A stretch of DNA of 64,000 bases from NCBI GenBank assembly GCA_944387015.1, contig CALXDH010000008.1:1-64000 (forward strand). The letters are read 5' to 3'. This document shows positions 7,840 through 17,490 of this stretch, in pieces (position 1 is the stretch's first letter; each line of letters begins with the position of its first letter). This DNA is from an uncultured Oscillospiraceae bacterium (lineage in GTDB: Bacteria; Bacillota; Clostridia; Oscillospirales; Oscillospiraceae). The translations under genes were made by a program, and so were the position numbers. The notes beneath the pieces were generated by a model. The model made no database searches, was not told the DNA's origin, and saw only the letters and a list, made by a program, of their open reading frames with translations.

Positions 7840-9126
7840 TTACTTCACCTGATCCAGTGCCTGGGCGATGTCGTCGATCAGGTCCTCCTTGCTCTCCAGG
7901 CCGCAGCTCATCCGCACCAGACCCGCGGGGATACCGGCCTCAGCGAGCTGCTGGTCGGTCATCTGCCGGTGGGTGGAGGAGGCGGGGTTCAGGCAGCAGG
8001 TGCGGGCATCGGCCACATGGGTCTCGATGGCGGCCAGCTTCAGGTGCTTCATGAAGGTCTCCGCCGCGGTCCGGCCGCCCTTGAGCTCGAAGGACACCAC
8101 GCCGCAGGAGCCGTGGGGCAGGTACTTCTCCGCCAGGACATGGTACTTGTCGCCGGGGAGGCCGCAGTAGCTCACATGGGAGACCTTGGGATGGGCGGCC
8201 AGGAACTCCGCCACCGCCTGGCCGTTTTCACAGTGACGGGCCATGCGGACGTGGAGGCTCTCCAGTCCCAGGTTCAGGTAGAAGGCGTTCTGGGGGGACT
8301 GGATGGAGCCGAAGTCCCGCATCAGCTGGGCAGTGCACTTGGTGATGAAGGCGCCCGCATTGCCGAACTTCTCAGCATAGGTGATGCCGTGATAGCTCTC
8401 ATCCGGGGTGGTGAGGCCGGGGAACTTGTCGGCGTGAGCCATCCAGTCAAACTTGCCGGAGTCCACGATGGCGCCGCCCACAGCGGTGCCGTGGCCGTCC
8501 ATGTACTTGGTGGTGGAGTGGGTGACGATGTCGGCGCCCCACTCGAAGGGGCGGCAGTTGACGGGAGTGGCGAAGGTGTTGTCCACGATCAGGGGCACGC
8601 CGTGGGCGTGGGCGGCGTTGGCGAACTTCTCGATGTCCAGCACCGTGAGAGCAGGGTTGGCAATGGTCTCGCCGAAGACGGCCTTGGTGTTGGGCCGGAA
8701 GGCGGCGTTGAGTTCCTCTTCGGTGCAGTCAGGGCCTACGAAGGTGGTCTCGATGCCCATCTTCGCCATGGTGACGGAGATCAGGTTGAAGGTGCCGCCG
8801 TAGATGGAGGAGGAGGCCACGATGTGGTCGCCGCAGCCGGCGATGTTGAAGAGGGCGAAGAAGTTGGCCGCCTGGCCGGAGGAGGTCAGCATGGCCGCGG
8901 TGCCGCCTTCCAGCTCGCAGATCTTGGCGGCCACATAATCGTTGGTGGGGTTCTGGAGCCGGGTGTAGAAATAACCGGTGGCCTCCAGATCGAAGAGCTT
9001 GCCCATGTCCTCGCTGGTGGCGTACTTGAAGGTGGTGGACTGGATGATGGGAATCTGGCGGGGCTCGCCGTTGCCGGGGGTATAGCCGCCCTGCACACAT
9101 TTGGTTTCCAGACGATAGTTGCTCAT
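7840..9126 (-). CDS. metY: O-acetylhomoserine aminocarboxypropyltransferase
   Basis: The 428-residue PLP enzyme belongs to the Cys/Met metabolism family. It starts [17 protein letters not shown] and has the PLP lysine in [12 protein letters not shown]. Length and the [10 protein letters not shown] start fit the MetY group, which makes homocysteine from O-acetylhomoserine and sulfide. The ATG at 9126 follows AAAGGAG; the longer open frame upstream is just the T-box leader. It is the first gene of metY-metA and is transcribed from a consensus promoter through a T-box. Confidence 0.93.
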   Translation of the reverse strand: MSNYRLETKCVQGGYTPGNGEPRQIPIIQSTTFKYATSEDMGKLFDLEATGYFYTRLQNPTNDYVAAKICELEGGTAAMLTSSGQAANFFALFNIAGCGDHIVASSSIYGGTFNLISVTMAKMGIETTFVGPDCTEEELNAAFRPNTKAVFGETIANPALTVLDIEKFANAAHAHGVPLIVDNTFATPVNCRPFEWGADIVTHSTTKYMDGHGTAVGGAIVDSGKFDWMAHADKFPGLTTPDESYHGITYAEKFGNAGAFITKCTAQLMRDFGSIQSPQNAFYLNLGLESLHVRMARHCENGQAVAEFLAAHPKVSHVSYCGLPGDKYHVLAEKYLPHGSCGVVSFELKGGRTAAETFMKHLKLAAIETHVADARTCCLNPASSTHRQMTDQQLAEAGIPAGLVRMSCGLESKEDLIDDIAQALDQVK

Positions 9127-9156
9127 GATTGAAAACTCCTTTCTGTTGACGGGGGA

Positions 9157-9435
9157 CGAAAAAAGGCTCTCGTCCCAAAGATGGTTCTTTGAGACGAAAG
9201 CCTTGAATGCTTCCGCGGTACCACTCAAATTGCGGCGGGTATAATACCTGCCGCCCCTCATGGGGTCCAACAACCCCTTCGCACTGACGCAGCGTACGCG
9301 GGGCGCCCTAACGGCATTGCTGCCCTCGAACGGCCGGCTCAGGAGCCATAGGACCTGAGACCCCTTGCCGCCGGCTTTCACCGCCCGCCGGCTCTCTGAA
9401 GGCGCCTGATCTCGTCCCTCTCCGTCATCGCTTTG
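9157..9435 (-). promoter_or_regulatory. T-box leader of metY-metA
   Basis: Read on the minus strand, the leader has a long stem I region, the conserved T-box core GAGTGGTACCGCGG (9211-9226) and then a terminator stem, AAGGCTTTCGTCTC with GGGACGAGAGCCTT, followed by T6 (about 9159-9206). Uncharged tRNA pairing with the T-box would favour readthrough. Methionine specificity is inferred from the genes; an AUG lies in the putative specifier region, but I did not fold stem I fully. Confidence 0.88.
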
Positions 9436-9441
9436 GAAAGT

Positions 9442-9470
9442 ATTATAAAAAAGCGGCCTGGATTTGTCAA
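9442..9470 (-). promoter_or_regulatory. Consensus promoter for metY T-box transcript
   Basis: On the minus strand TTGACA (9465-9470) and TATAAT (9442-9447) are spaced by exactly 17 bp, just upstream of the T-box leader. Confidence 0.88.
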
Positions 9471-9500
9471 CAGCGGATTTTGTGGAAAAAACGCACCTTT

Positions 9501-10319
9501 TCAGCTCCGGTTTTCCAGGATGTGGACGTTCAGGTGGTCGTAGGTCATCTCCACACCGTGGGCGGCGAAGGTCTCCCGCAGGCGCTCTCCCAGGGCAAAA
9601 TGAACGTCCCAATAATTTTCCGGCGTGGCCCAGCAGTAGATGGTGTATTCGATGGAGCTGTCGCCGTAATTGGTAAGATATACGCTGGGGGCCGGGTCTT
9701 CCAGAATGTGCTCGGTTTGGGCCAGGGCCTCCCGGCAGGCGGCCTTCACCGTCTCGGTGGGGGCGTCGTAGGAGGCGGTCACCTTGCGGGTCACCCGGCG
9801 GCGGCCCAGCAGGGTATAATTGGAGACCTTGGAGCCGGCCAGCTCCTTGTTGGGCAGCATCACCAATACGCCCTCCGGCGTGATAAGCTTGGTGTGGTTG
9901 AGGCTGATCTCCTCTACCGTACCGGAGGTGGAGTCGGCCTCAATAAAATCCCCGATGGAAAAGGGATGGGAGGAGAGGATCACCAGCCCGCCGGCCACGT
10001 TTCCCAGAATATCCTCCGCGGCCAGGGTGATGCCCAGAGATCCCACCGACAGCAGCGCCACCAGGGAGGTCATGTCGATCTCCAGGCACTCCGCCGTGAT
10101 GATGCCGGCTACGATGTAGAGCACGAGCCGGATACCGGAGAGCACATAGCGCTGGACCCGCTCGTCCAACTTGGACCGGGACACCAGCCGCCGGATCAGC
10201 TTCATCAGCAGCCGGATAACGATCAGGCAGATAATGAGGGTGGCGGCAGCAGTCAGGATCCTGCTGGCGGAGAGCGTGCCGAAGGCCTTGCCCAGCGCGG
10301 ATGAGATGTTTGTAGTCAT
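9501..10319 (-). CDS. mscS: Small-conductance mechanosensitive channel MscS
   Basis: The 272-residue protein has membrane segments near residues 20-40 and 60-80 and the pore-lining TM3 region VALLSVGSLGITLAAEDILGN, followed by the MscS beta domain (DFIEADSTSGTVEEISLNHTKL) and a cytosolic alpha/beta domain. It opens at high membrane tension to release solutes during osmotic downshock. The minus-strand start has AAAGGAG upstream. It ends about 30 bp before the metY promoter. Confidence 0.92.
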   Translation of the reverse strand: MTTNISSALGKAFGTLSASRILTAAATLIICLIVIRLLMKLIRRLVSRSKLDERVQRYVLSGIRLVLYIVAGIITAECLEIDMTSLVALLSVGSLGITLAAEDILGNVAGGLVILSSHPFSIGDFIEADSTSGTVEEISLNHTKLITPEGVLVMLPNKELAGSKVSNYTLLGRRRVTRKVTASYDAPTETVKAACREALAQTEHILEDPAPSVYLTNYGDSSIEYTIYCWATPENYWDVHFALGERLRETFAAHGVEMTYDHLNVHILENRS

Positions 10320-10358
10320 AAAACGACTCCTTTCCCGGAAACAGCGGTGCGCATGGCA

Positions 10359-10718
10359 TCAGCCTGCCAGCAGCCGCCAGATGGCGATCCCCACCGGGAT
10401 CAGGATCTGCAAAATCAAAATAGCCGGGATCCCGTAGCGGAAGGACCGGTGCAGCGTCTTGTGGTGAAAGACCCGCATGCCCAGCAGCGCGCCGATACTG
10501 CCGCCCAGGATGGAGAGCAGGAACAGCGTTTTCTCCGGTACCCGGCGGACGGCCTCGTTGCGGACCTTCCGGCGGGCCTTCCATTTGTCCAAGCCGAACA
10601 CCAGGAAGGTCACAAGATTGATGAGGACCAGCCAGATCCCCAGCAGTGCCCAGGGATTGCCGATCACCGCAAAAAGCGTGGTGGACTGTTCCGTCGGCAG
10701 ATAGAGCGCCTTTTCCAT
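10359..10718 (-). CDS. DUF1294 membrane protein
   Basis: The 119-residue protein has a first membrane span (WALLGIWLVLINLVTFLVFG), a basic loop with the DUF1294 signature DKWKARRKVRNEAVRRVPE, then LFLLSILGGSIGALLGMRVFHHKT and a last span. DUF1294 proteins are small integral membrane proteins of unknown function. MEKALYL at 10718 is the best start; a longer frame to 10808 runs through the psuG terminator. It ends about 40 bp before mscS on the same strand. Confidence 0.8.
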   Translation of the reverse strand: MEKALYLPTEQSTTLFAVIGNPWALLGIWLVLINLVTFLVFGLDKWKARRKVRNEAVRRVPEKTLFLLSILGGSIGALLGMRVFHHKTLHRSFRYGIPAILILQILIPVGIAIWRLLAG

Positions 10719-10747
10719 ATGGGTGCCCCCAATTCCTGAAAGAATAC

Positions 10748-10778
10748 AAAAAGACTGGCCGGAGTGCTCCGGCCAGTC
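10748..10778 (-). terminator. Terminator after psuG
   Basis: GACTGGCCGGAG and CTCCGGCCAGTC form a 12-pair stem, and minus-strand reading ends in T5. Confidence 0.88.
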
Positions 10779-10794
10779 CAGTGTATCAGAAATT

Positions 10795-11721
10795 TCAGCC
10801 TCTGGCAAGCTTGCTCAGTTCGCAGGCGGTCTGGGCGGCCAGCCGGGCATTGTTGTACACCAGCTGGATGTTGGAGGCCAGGGAATCGCCGCCGGTCAGG
10901 TCCTTGATCTTGGCCAGCAGGAAGGGCGTGGTCTCCTTGCCGTGGATGCCCAGGGCATTGGCCTCAGCCACAGCCTCATCGATGGCCTTGTTGATGACGT
11001 CCGCATCCATGGAGAACTCCTCGGGAATGGGATTGGTCACCAGCATGCCGCCGCCCAGGCCCATGTCCTGCTTGACGTAAAACGCCTTGGCCAGTTCTGC
11101 GGGGGTGTCGATCTCATAGTCCACCTGGAAGCCGCTCTTGCGGGTGTAGAAAGCAGGCAGTTCCTTGGTGCCGTAGCCGATGACGGGCACACCGTGGGTC
11201 TCCAGATACTCCAGGGTCAGTCCCAGGTCCAGAATGGACTTGGCACCGGCGCAGACCACCATCACGGGGGTGTGAGCCAGCTCCTCCAGGTCGGCGGAGA
11301 TGTCGAAGGTCTGCTGGGCGCCGCGATGCACGCCGCCGATGCCGCCGGTAGCAAACACGGAGATCCCGGCCATGTGGGCGATGATCATGGTGGTGGTAAC
11401 GGTGGTGGCGCCGTCCCGGCCCTCAGCCACCAGCACCGGCAGGTCCCGGCGGCTGGCCTTGGCCACGGCGGTGCCGGTCTTGCCCAGGTAGTTGATCTCC
11501 TCCGGGCTCAGGCCTGCCTTCAGCCGGCCGCCGATGACGGCGATGGTGGCAGGGACCGCACCATTGTCCCGGATGATCTTCTCCACGTTCAGCGCCGTCT
11601 CCACATTCTGGGGATAGGGCATGCCGTGGGAGATGATGGTGGATTCCAGAGCCACCACGGGACGGCCCTCGTCCAGGGCCTGGCGCACTTCGGGTGCAAC
11701 GTCAAGATACTTGTTGAGCAT
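10795..11721 (-). CDS. psuG: Pseudouridine-5'-phosphate glycosidase
   Basis: The protein is 308 residues and carries the PsuG family motifs VALESTIISHGMPYP (residues about 22-36), ATGGIGGVHRGA and NPIPEEF. PsuG breaks the C-C glycosidic bond of pseudouridine 5'-phosphate to give uracil and ribose 5-phosphate. ATG 11721 follows GGAGGAA; an ATG at 11745 is less likely. The gene is downstream of psuK on the same strand, giving kinase then glycosidase, and the uracil made links to uridine salvage. Confidence 0.93.
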   Translation of the reverse strand: MLNKYLDVAPEVRQALDEGRPVVALESTIISHGMPYPQNVETALNVEKIIRDNGAVPATIAVIGGRLKAGLSPEEINYLGKTGTAVAKASRRDLPVLVAEGRDGATTVTTTMIIAHMAGISVFATGGIGGVHRGAQQTFDISADLEELAHTPVMVVCAGAKSILDLGLTLEYLETHGVPVIGYGTKELPAFYTRKSGFQVDYEIDTPAELAKAFYVKQDMGLGGGMLVTNPIPEEFSMDADVINKAIDEAVAEANALGIHGKETTPFLLAKIKDLTGGDSLASNIQLVYNNARLAAQTACELSKLARG

Positions 11722-11784
11722 GGGAATGATTCCTCCATCTATCATAAATTTTGTGAATGAAGCTGTAAAAAACGATCCGGGATG

Positions 11785-12864
11785 TCAGCCGGCTGCCCGG
11801 TGCCTGAGGGCATCCTCGCACAGCGCGGGATTGATGGTCTCCGCCCCCTCCATGGCGATGGCGGAGGCTCCCAGACCCGCCAGGGCGGTGTGTTCCAGGT
11901 CCGTGCCCTGGAGATAGGCCCAGGTGATGGCGGCCATAAAGGCGTCGCCGCAGCCGGTGGTGTTCACCATCTTGGCCGGGAGCACCGGCAGATGGAGCCG
12001 GCTGGTGTGGTCGGCGGCAAAAACGCCGTCGGCCCCCAGGGAGATGAAGACCCGCCGCAATCCGGTGGCAAGCAGCGCGTCCGCCGCGGCGTTGAGGCTC
12101 GCCTCGTCGGTGATGGACACGCCGGAGAGAAGTTCCGCCTCCATGCGGTTGGGCTTGAGGGTGTGGAGCTTCCCCAGCACCGGCCGCAGCTTTTCCGCCT
12201 TGGCGGTGGAGACCGGGTCGGCAAAGATGGGCGCGCCGGCGTGTTCGGCCAGCCAGGCAATGGAATCGGCGGGGATGTTGGTATCCACCACGATGACCTG
12301 GCTGTTGCAAAGCAGCTTTTGCCGCTGGGCCAGCACCTGGGGGGTGAGATGGCGGTAGATGTCCATGTCGCTGACCGCCAGCACCATGTCCCCCTGTTCA
12401 TCGGTGATAAAGAGGTAGGTGGAAGTCCGGCCGCCGGTAATGACGGGGGACTGGGAGATGTCGATGCCCAGCTCTCCGCAGCTGGCGGCGATTTTCTGGG
12501 CGTAGAGGTCGTCCCCGAATACGGTGAGCATCCGGGTGTCCACCCCCAGAAGGCTCAGGTTGTGGGCAATGTTCCGCCCCACTCCGCCCAGGGACATCCC
12601 CACAGTGCCGGGGTTGGAATCCTGCATCACCGGCACCGCCGCCGGGCGGCCGCCGATGTCCATGTTCACGCCGCCCACCACCGTCACATAGGGGGCGGTG
12701 TGGATGATGTAGCCTTTGCCGGAGATGTAGCCTTTTTTCATCAGGTTGGAGATATGCACCGCCACGGAGGACCGGGTGATGCCTGCTTTATCCGCCAGCT
12801 CCTGCTGGGAGATCAGCGGATTTTCCTCAATCCAGTTGAGAAGCTGCCGCTCGCGCTGTGTCAT
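11785..12864 (-). CDS. psuK: Pseudouridine kinase with N-terminal HTH
   Basis: This 359-residue protein joins a winged helix-turn-helix (RERQLLNWIEENPLISQQEL, residues about 3-55, typical of PsuK-type proteins) to a PfkB kinase domain with GGVNMDIGG, GGVGRNIAHNL and the catalytic NTTGCGDAF. It phosphorylates pseudouridine for PsuG, and the HTH may let it regulate its own operon. The ATG at 12864 follows TTAGGAGGG. The upstream promoter contains a CTAAGCA/TGCTTAG inverted repeat, a possible operator. Confidence 0.9.
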   Translation of the reverse strand: MTQRERQLLNWIEENPLISQQELADKAGITRSSVAVHISNLMKKGYISGKGYIIHTAPYVTVVGGVNMDIGGRPAAVPVMQDSNPGTVGMSLGGVGRNIAHNLSLLGVDTRMLTVFGDDLYAQKIAASCGELGIDISQSPVITGGRTSTYLFITDEQGDMVLAVSDMDIYRHLTPQVLAQRQKLLCNSQVIVVDTNIPADSIAWLAEHAGAPIFADPVSTAKAEKLRPVLGKLHTLKPNRMEAELLSGVSITDEASLNAAADALLATGLRRVFISLGADGVFAADHTSRLHLPVLPAKMVNTTGCGDAFMAAITWAYLQGTDLEHTALAGLGASAIAMEGAETINPALCEDALRHRAAG

Positions 12865-12880
12865 GCCGGCCCTCCTAAAA

Positions 12881-12943
12881 CTAAGCAAAAATTTAGAAAC
12901 ATAATCCTATGCTTAGGTTATCCGGGTTCCGCGGAAATGTCAA
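12881..12943 (-). promoter_or_regulatory. psuKG promoter and inverted repeat
   Basis: Minus strand TTGACA (12938-12943) and TAACCT (12915-12920) lie 17 bp apart. CTAAGCA (12881-12887) and TGCTTAG (12910-12916) form a 7-bp inverted repeat overlapping the -10 box and the start of the leader; it is a candidate operator. Confidence 0.6.
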
Positions 12944-13057
12944 TCCCCAATTTCCCCATTCCTGTGGAAATTTTCAGGGATTTTGGGAAAACGCGCTGGC
13001 AGCGGAACAAAATCGGACCTGCTGCCGACAGAAAAGACAGAAAGGGGGGCGAAGGAA

Positions 13058-13948
13058 ATGAAAGCGAGACTGGCCTTTTTGAGCATCGCCCTGTGCCTGT
13101 GCCTGCTGGCGGGCTGGGGGGTATCCGGCGTGGAAAAGCCGCTGCAGGAGGAGGCTCCGCCGGAGGAATCCCAGGCAACCACCTTCTGCCGGGTGGTGCA
13201 GGAGGAGCAAGGGACGCTGCTGCTGGCAGAGCAGGGGTCCACCGCGGTGTTCACTCTGACGCTGGGAGATCAGGACATGACGCTGGACGGCATATCCTTT
13301 GACCCGTCCGCGCCGGGGGCGTATCAGGCTCTGCCGGGTGGCTCCCTGGCCGGGACGACGGTACTGGTGACCCACTCCGGCGGGTTCCAGGAGACCTGGC
13401 CCCTCCGGTTTTCCGATGTCACGGCGCTGGCGTTTTCCACGGAGGAGTTCAACGACCTCTGCGTACTCTATCTCCGGGTGCTGGAGGATCTGTGGGCAGT
13501 GGATCCCGGCCTCAACGAAAATATCACGGAGCTGGGAGTGGACCTCTCCGGGACCAGCCTCAGCTACACCGAGCGGCAGGCGGTGGCCTGGGCCTTTGGC
13601 CAGGCCCACGGACTTCCGGTCATACAGGGGACCTATGAAGAGCTGGCGGAGGGCGGCTATCTGACGCCGGTCTCTTTGGGCGACCCCGATGGAGAGGGAG
13701 AAGAGGACCCGGCGCTGTACCAGTGGGAGGACGGGTGCTTGTTCTCCATCACGGAGACGGACGATCCGGTGGTGTTCAGCCTGCCTGATCTGGGGCCCGG
13801 GGACGAGATTCCGGACTACGACGGCGTGGGGTTTAATGCCGAGAAGTGGCGCTCCCCGCTGGGAGCTTACTATTTCCAGGACTGCACCGCCGTCAGTATC
13901 GGGGGCCACTGGGGAAGCTACACCATAGGCAGCGGGGCCATTTCGTAA
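13058..13948 (+). CDS. Predicted exported protein of unknown function
   Basis: The 296-residue protein begins with a signal-peptide-like stretch (MKARLAFLSIALCLCLLAG). There is no clear lipobox cysteine after it, so it may be secreted or stay anchored by the signal. An acidic low-complexity stretch follows (EKPLQEEAPPEESQ) and then a mostly beta-rich body. I do not recognise the family. The ATG follows AGGGGGGCGAAGGAA. A terminator separates it from asnS, and the upstream neighbour psuK is divergent. Confidence 0.75.
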   Translation: MKARLAFLSIALCLCLLAGWGVSGVEKPLQEEAPPEESQATTFCRVVQEEQGTLLLAEQGSTAVFTLTLGDQDMTLDGISFDPSAPGAYQALPGGSLAGTTVLVTHSGGFQETWPLRFSDVTALAFSTEEFNDLCVLYLRVLEDLWAVDPGLNENITELGVDLSGTSLSYTERQAVAWAFGQAHGLPVIQGTYEELAEGGYLTPVSLGDPDGEGEEDPALYQWEDGCLFSITETDDPVVFSLPDLGPGDEIPDYDGVGFNAEKWRSPLGAYYFQDCTAVSIGGHWGSYTIGSGAIS

Positions 13949-13950
13949 GA

Positions 13951-13990
13951 AGCGGCGGGGCTGGCTGAGCGCCGGCCCCGCCGGTTTTTC
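13951..13990 (+). terminator. Terminator after exported protein gene
   Basis: A GC-rich stem (GCGGGGC with a CGGCCCCGC partner) is followed by T5 just after the stop at 13948. Confidence 0.75.
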
Positions 13991-14074
13991 GGCTGTTTCC
14001 GGGAGGCGGAGCAGGGAACCGGCCAAATGGGGCGGGGACAGGTGTCCGGCGGAGAGGTTCCGGGCACTTTTCTC

Positions 14075-14103
14075 TTGTAAAATGGGAGGAAGTGGAGTAC
14101 AAT
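14075..14103 (+). promoter_or_regulatory. asnS promoter
   Basis: TTGTAA and TACAAT lie 17 bp apart, 44 bp before the asnS ATG. Confidence 0.6.
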
Positions 14104-14146
14104 AACAAAGAATTGTCCCAAAAATGAGAAAAACGGGTGAGTTTCT

Positions 14147-15541
<1,395 letters not shown>

Positions 15542-15600
15542 GAAAAAGGTTCCGGCCTTCTCTGGAGCAACACGGAAAAGGCACAGATCATATGTGGAAA

Positions 15601-15633
15601 AAAGGCGGCCAGGCATTGTCTGGCCGCCTTTTT
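15601..15633 (+). terminator. Terminator after asnS
   Basis: GGCGGCCAG and CTGGCCGCC form a nine-pair stem followed by T5. Confidence 0.9.
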
Positions 15634-15656
15634 GCAAAGCGCCGCGGAAGCCGGGC

Positions 15657-15685
15657 TTGTGCCCGTTCCGGCGGTGGGATATAAT
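15657..15685 (+). promoter_or_regulatory. Promoter of the desulfidase gene
   Basis: TTGTGC and TATAAT lie 17 bp apart and end about 45 bp before the ATG at 15731. Confidence 0.6.
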
Positions 15686-15730
15686 AAAACCGTTACAAAC
15701 GAAAAACCAACAGCTGATCGGAGGGTACAG

Positions 15731-17008
15731 ATGGAAAAGACGCCGCATTATGCAAGCTATGTGGAGATCCTGCGGGAGGAGCTGATCCCCGCCATGGGCT
15801 GTACGGAGCCCATCGCCATCGCCCTGGCCGCCGCCAAGGCCCGCCAGGCGTTGGGAATGGAGCCGGAGAAGTGCCGGGTGGAGGTCAGCGGGAACATCAT
15901 CAAGAACGTCAAGGCAGTCACCGTGCCCAATACCGGCGGGCTCAAGGGCATCGAGGCGGCGGTCGCCGCCGGCGTGGTGGCAGGGCGGCCGGATCTGGAG
16001 CTGGAGGTGCTCTCTCAGGTGACGCCGGAGGAGATCACTGCCATCGGTGCATTTTTAGGGGACCGTGAGATCCGGGTGCTGCCCATGCAGGGGGACCGGG
16101 TGTTTTACATCAACGTGACACTGCTGGCGGAGGACCATTCCGCCTGCTGCGAGATCGTGGACTATCACACCAACATCACCCGCATCCAGCGGGACGAGGA
16201 GGTGCTCTTCCAAAAGGCGGGCGGCGAGAGCGAGACGCCGCAGCAGACAGACCGCTCCGTCCTCAGCATCGAGGAGATCATCCGCTTTGCCGACTGTCTG
16301 GACCCGGAAGATGTCCGGGAAGTGCTGGAGCGCCAGATCGCCTATAACACCGCCATCTCGGAGGAGGGGCTCCGGGGCGGCTGGGGCGCAGAGATCGGCC
16401 GGACGCTCCGGGCGGTTTACGGGGATGACGTGGCCATTCGGGCCAAGGCGGCGGCTGCCGCCGGGTCGGATGCCCGGATGAGCGGCTGCGAACTGCCGGT
16501 GGTGATCGTCTCCGGCAGCGGCAACCAGGGGATGACTGCGTCGCTGCCGGTCATCACCTATGCCCGGGACCGGGGGGCTTCGGAGGAGGAACTGCTGCGG
16601 GCCCTTGCGGTGGCGGATCTTGTGACCATCCATCAGAAAACCGGCATCGGACGTCTTTCCGCCTTCTGCGGGGCGGTCAGCGCCGGCTGCGGTGCGGCGG
16701 CAGGGATCGCCTATCTCCTGGGCGGCCGCTATGATGTTATTGCCCATACGGTGGCCAACACGCTGGCTATCTGCGCCGGCATGATCTGCGACGGAGCAAA
16801 GCCCTCCTGCGCTGCCAAGATCGCCGCGGCGGTGGACGCGGGGATCCTGGGCTACCAGATGTATATGCACGGAGGTCACCAGTTTGTCGGCGGCGAGGGA
16901 ATCATCCAGAAGGGCGTGGAAAACACCATCGGCAATGTGGGACGTCTGGCCCGGGAGGGCATGCGGAAAACGGATCAGGAGATCCTGGACATCATGGTGG
17001 GCCGCTGA
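15731..17008 (+). CDS. cyuA: L-cysteine desulfidase, CyuA/UPF0597 family
   Basis: The 425-residue protein shows the family start EELIPAMGCTEPIAIALAAA, the middle SGSGNQGMTASLPV and the serine-dehydratase-like Fe-S region GMICDGAKPSCAAKI (about 354-368), whose cysteines, with others, are expected to hold a [4Fe-4S] cluster. Family members break L-cysteine to pyruvate, ammonia and sulfide. The ATG follows GGAGGG. It has its own promoter and terminator. The sulfide could feed MetY. Serine as a substrate cannot be ruled out. Confidence 0.88.
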   Translation: MEKTPHYASYVEILREELIPAMGCTEPIAIALAAAKARQALGMEPEKCRVEVSGNIIKNVKAVTVPNTGGLKGIEAAVAAGVVAGRPDLELEVLSQVTPEEITAIGAFLGDREIRVLPMQGDRVFYINVTLLAEDHSACCEIVDYHTNITRIQRDEEVLFQKAGGESETPQQTDRSVLSIEEIIRFADCLDPEDVREVLERQIAYNTAISEEGLRGGWGAEIGRTLRAVYGDDVAIRAKAAAAAGSDARMSGCELPVVIVSGSGNQGMTASLPVITYARDRGASEEELLRALAVADLVTIHQKTGIGRLSAFCGAVSAGCGAAAGIAYLLGGRYDVIAHTVANTLAICAGMICDGAKPSCAAKIAAAVDAGILGYQMYMHGGHQFVGGEGIIQKGVENTIGNVGRLAREGMRKTDQEILDIMVGR

Positions 17009-17017
17009 GTCGGCCTG

Positions 17018-17055
17018 ACAGGCGGGAAGCGGGCTTTGCTTCCCGCCTGTTTCTG
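17018..17055 (+). terminator. Terminator after cyuA
   Basis: ACAGGCGGGAAGC pairs with GCTTCCCGCCTGT, and TTTCT follows. Confidence 0.85.
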
Positions 17056-17146
17056 CCTGAGGGAAGAGCCCCCGTCGTGGGCAAGGAGAGCAGGAGGTCC
17101 ATTCGGAAAATGTCGCCAAATGGCGGACATTTTTCCACCACAGGCA

Positions 17147-17175
17147 TTGACATCCGGAAAAAAGCGTGGTAAGGT
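17147..17175 (+). promoter_or_regulatory. Promoter of the glycine riboswitch transcript
   Basis: TTGACA (17147-17152) and TAAGGT (17170-17175) lie 17 bp apart, immediately before the riboswitch. Confidence 0.75.
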
Positions 17176-17184
17176 ATCCCCTGT

Positions 17185-17375
17185 AATCAAATAACGGCAA
17201 ACGAAGTCCGTAGGGAAACGGCGAAAGCCTGCCGAAGGAGTGAAACTCTCAGGCGTCCCCAACGGGGATAGGGACTATGGACGGATGTGGCTCTGGAGAA
17301 GCTCAGAAACGAGTACCGAAGGTGCAAGGCGGCTGCGAAGCCGCTGAATCTCTCAGGTAAAAGGACAGAGTAGAG
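17185..17375 (+). promoter_or_regulatory. Tandem glycine riboswitch
   Basis: Two gcvT-type aptamers follow each other. The first (about 17202-17282) contains GCCGAAGGAG and AACTCTCAGGC; the second (about 17290-17375) contains ACCGAAGG, GAATCTCTCAGGTAAAAGGACAGAG. The repeated CCGAAGG and CTCTCAGG cores are the glycine motif. The switch precedes an AGCS symporter, so glycine level probably controls its synthesis. Confidence 0.93.
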
Positions 17376-17490
17376 GGTTGACGGGGATACCTCCGCGGGA
17401 AGGAGGTCCGCCGGTCTTCTTTGTATTGGGCTGGAAGCTGCCGCATCGGCGTTCCGGTCCTTTTTGTTTGCAAAGAAGGAGAGAGAAAAC

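Noticed and set aside
9127..9612. N-terminal extension of MetY
   Set aside because: The open frame covers the T-box leader; the real start at 9126 has a good RBS.
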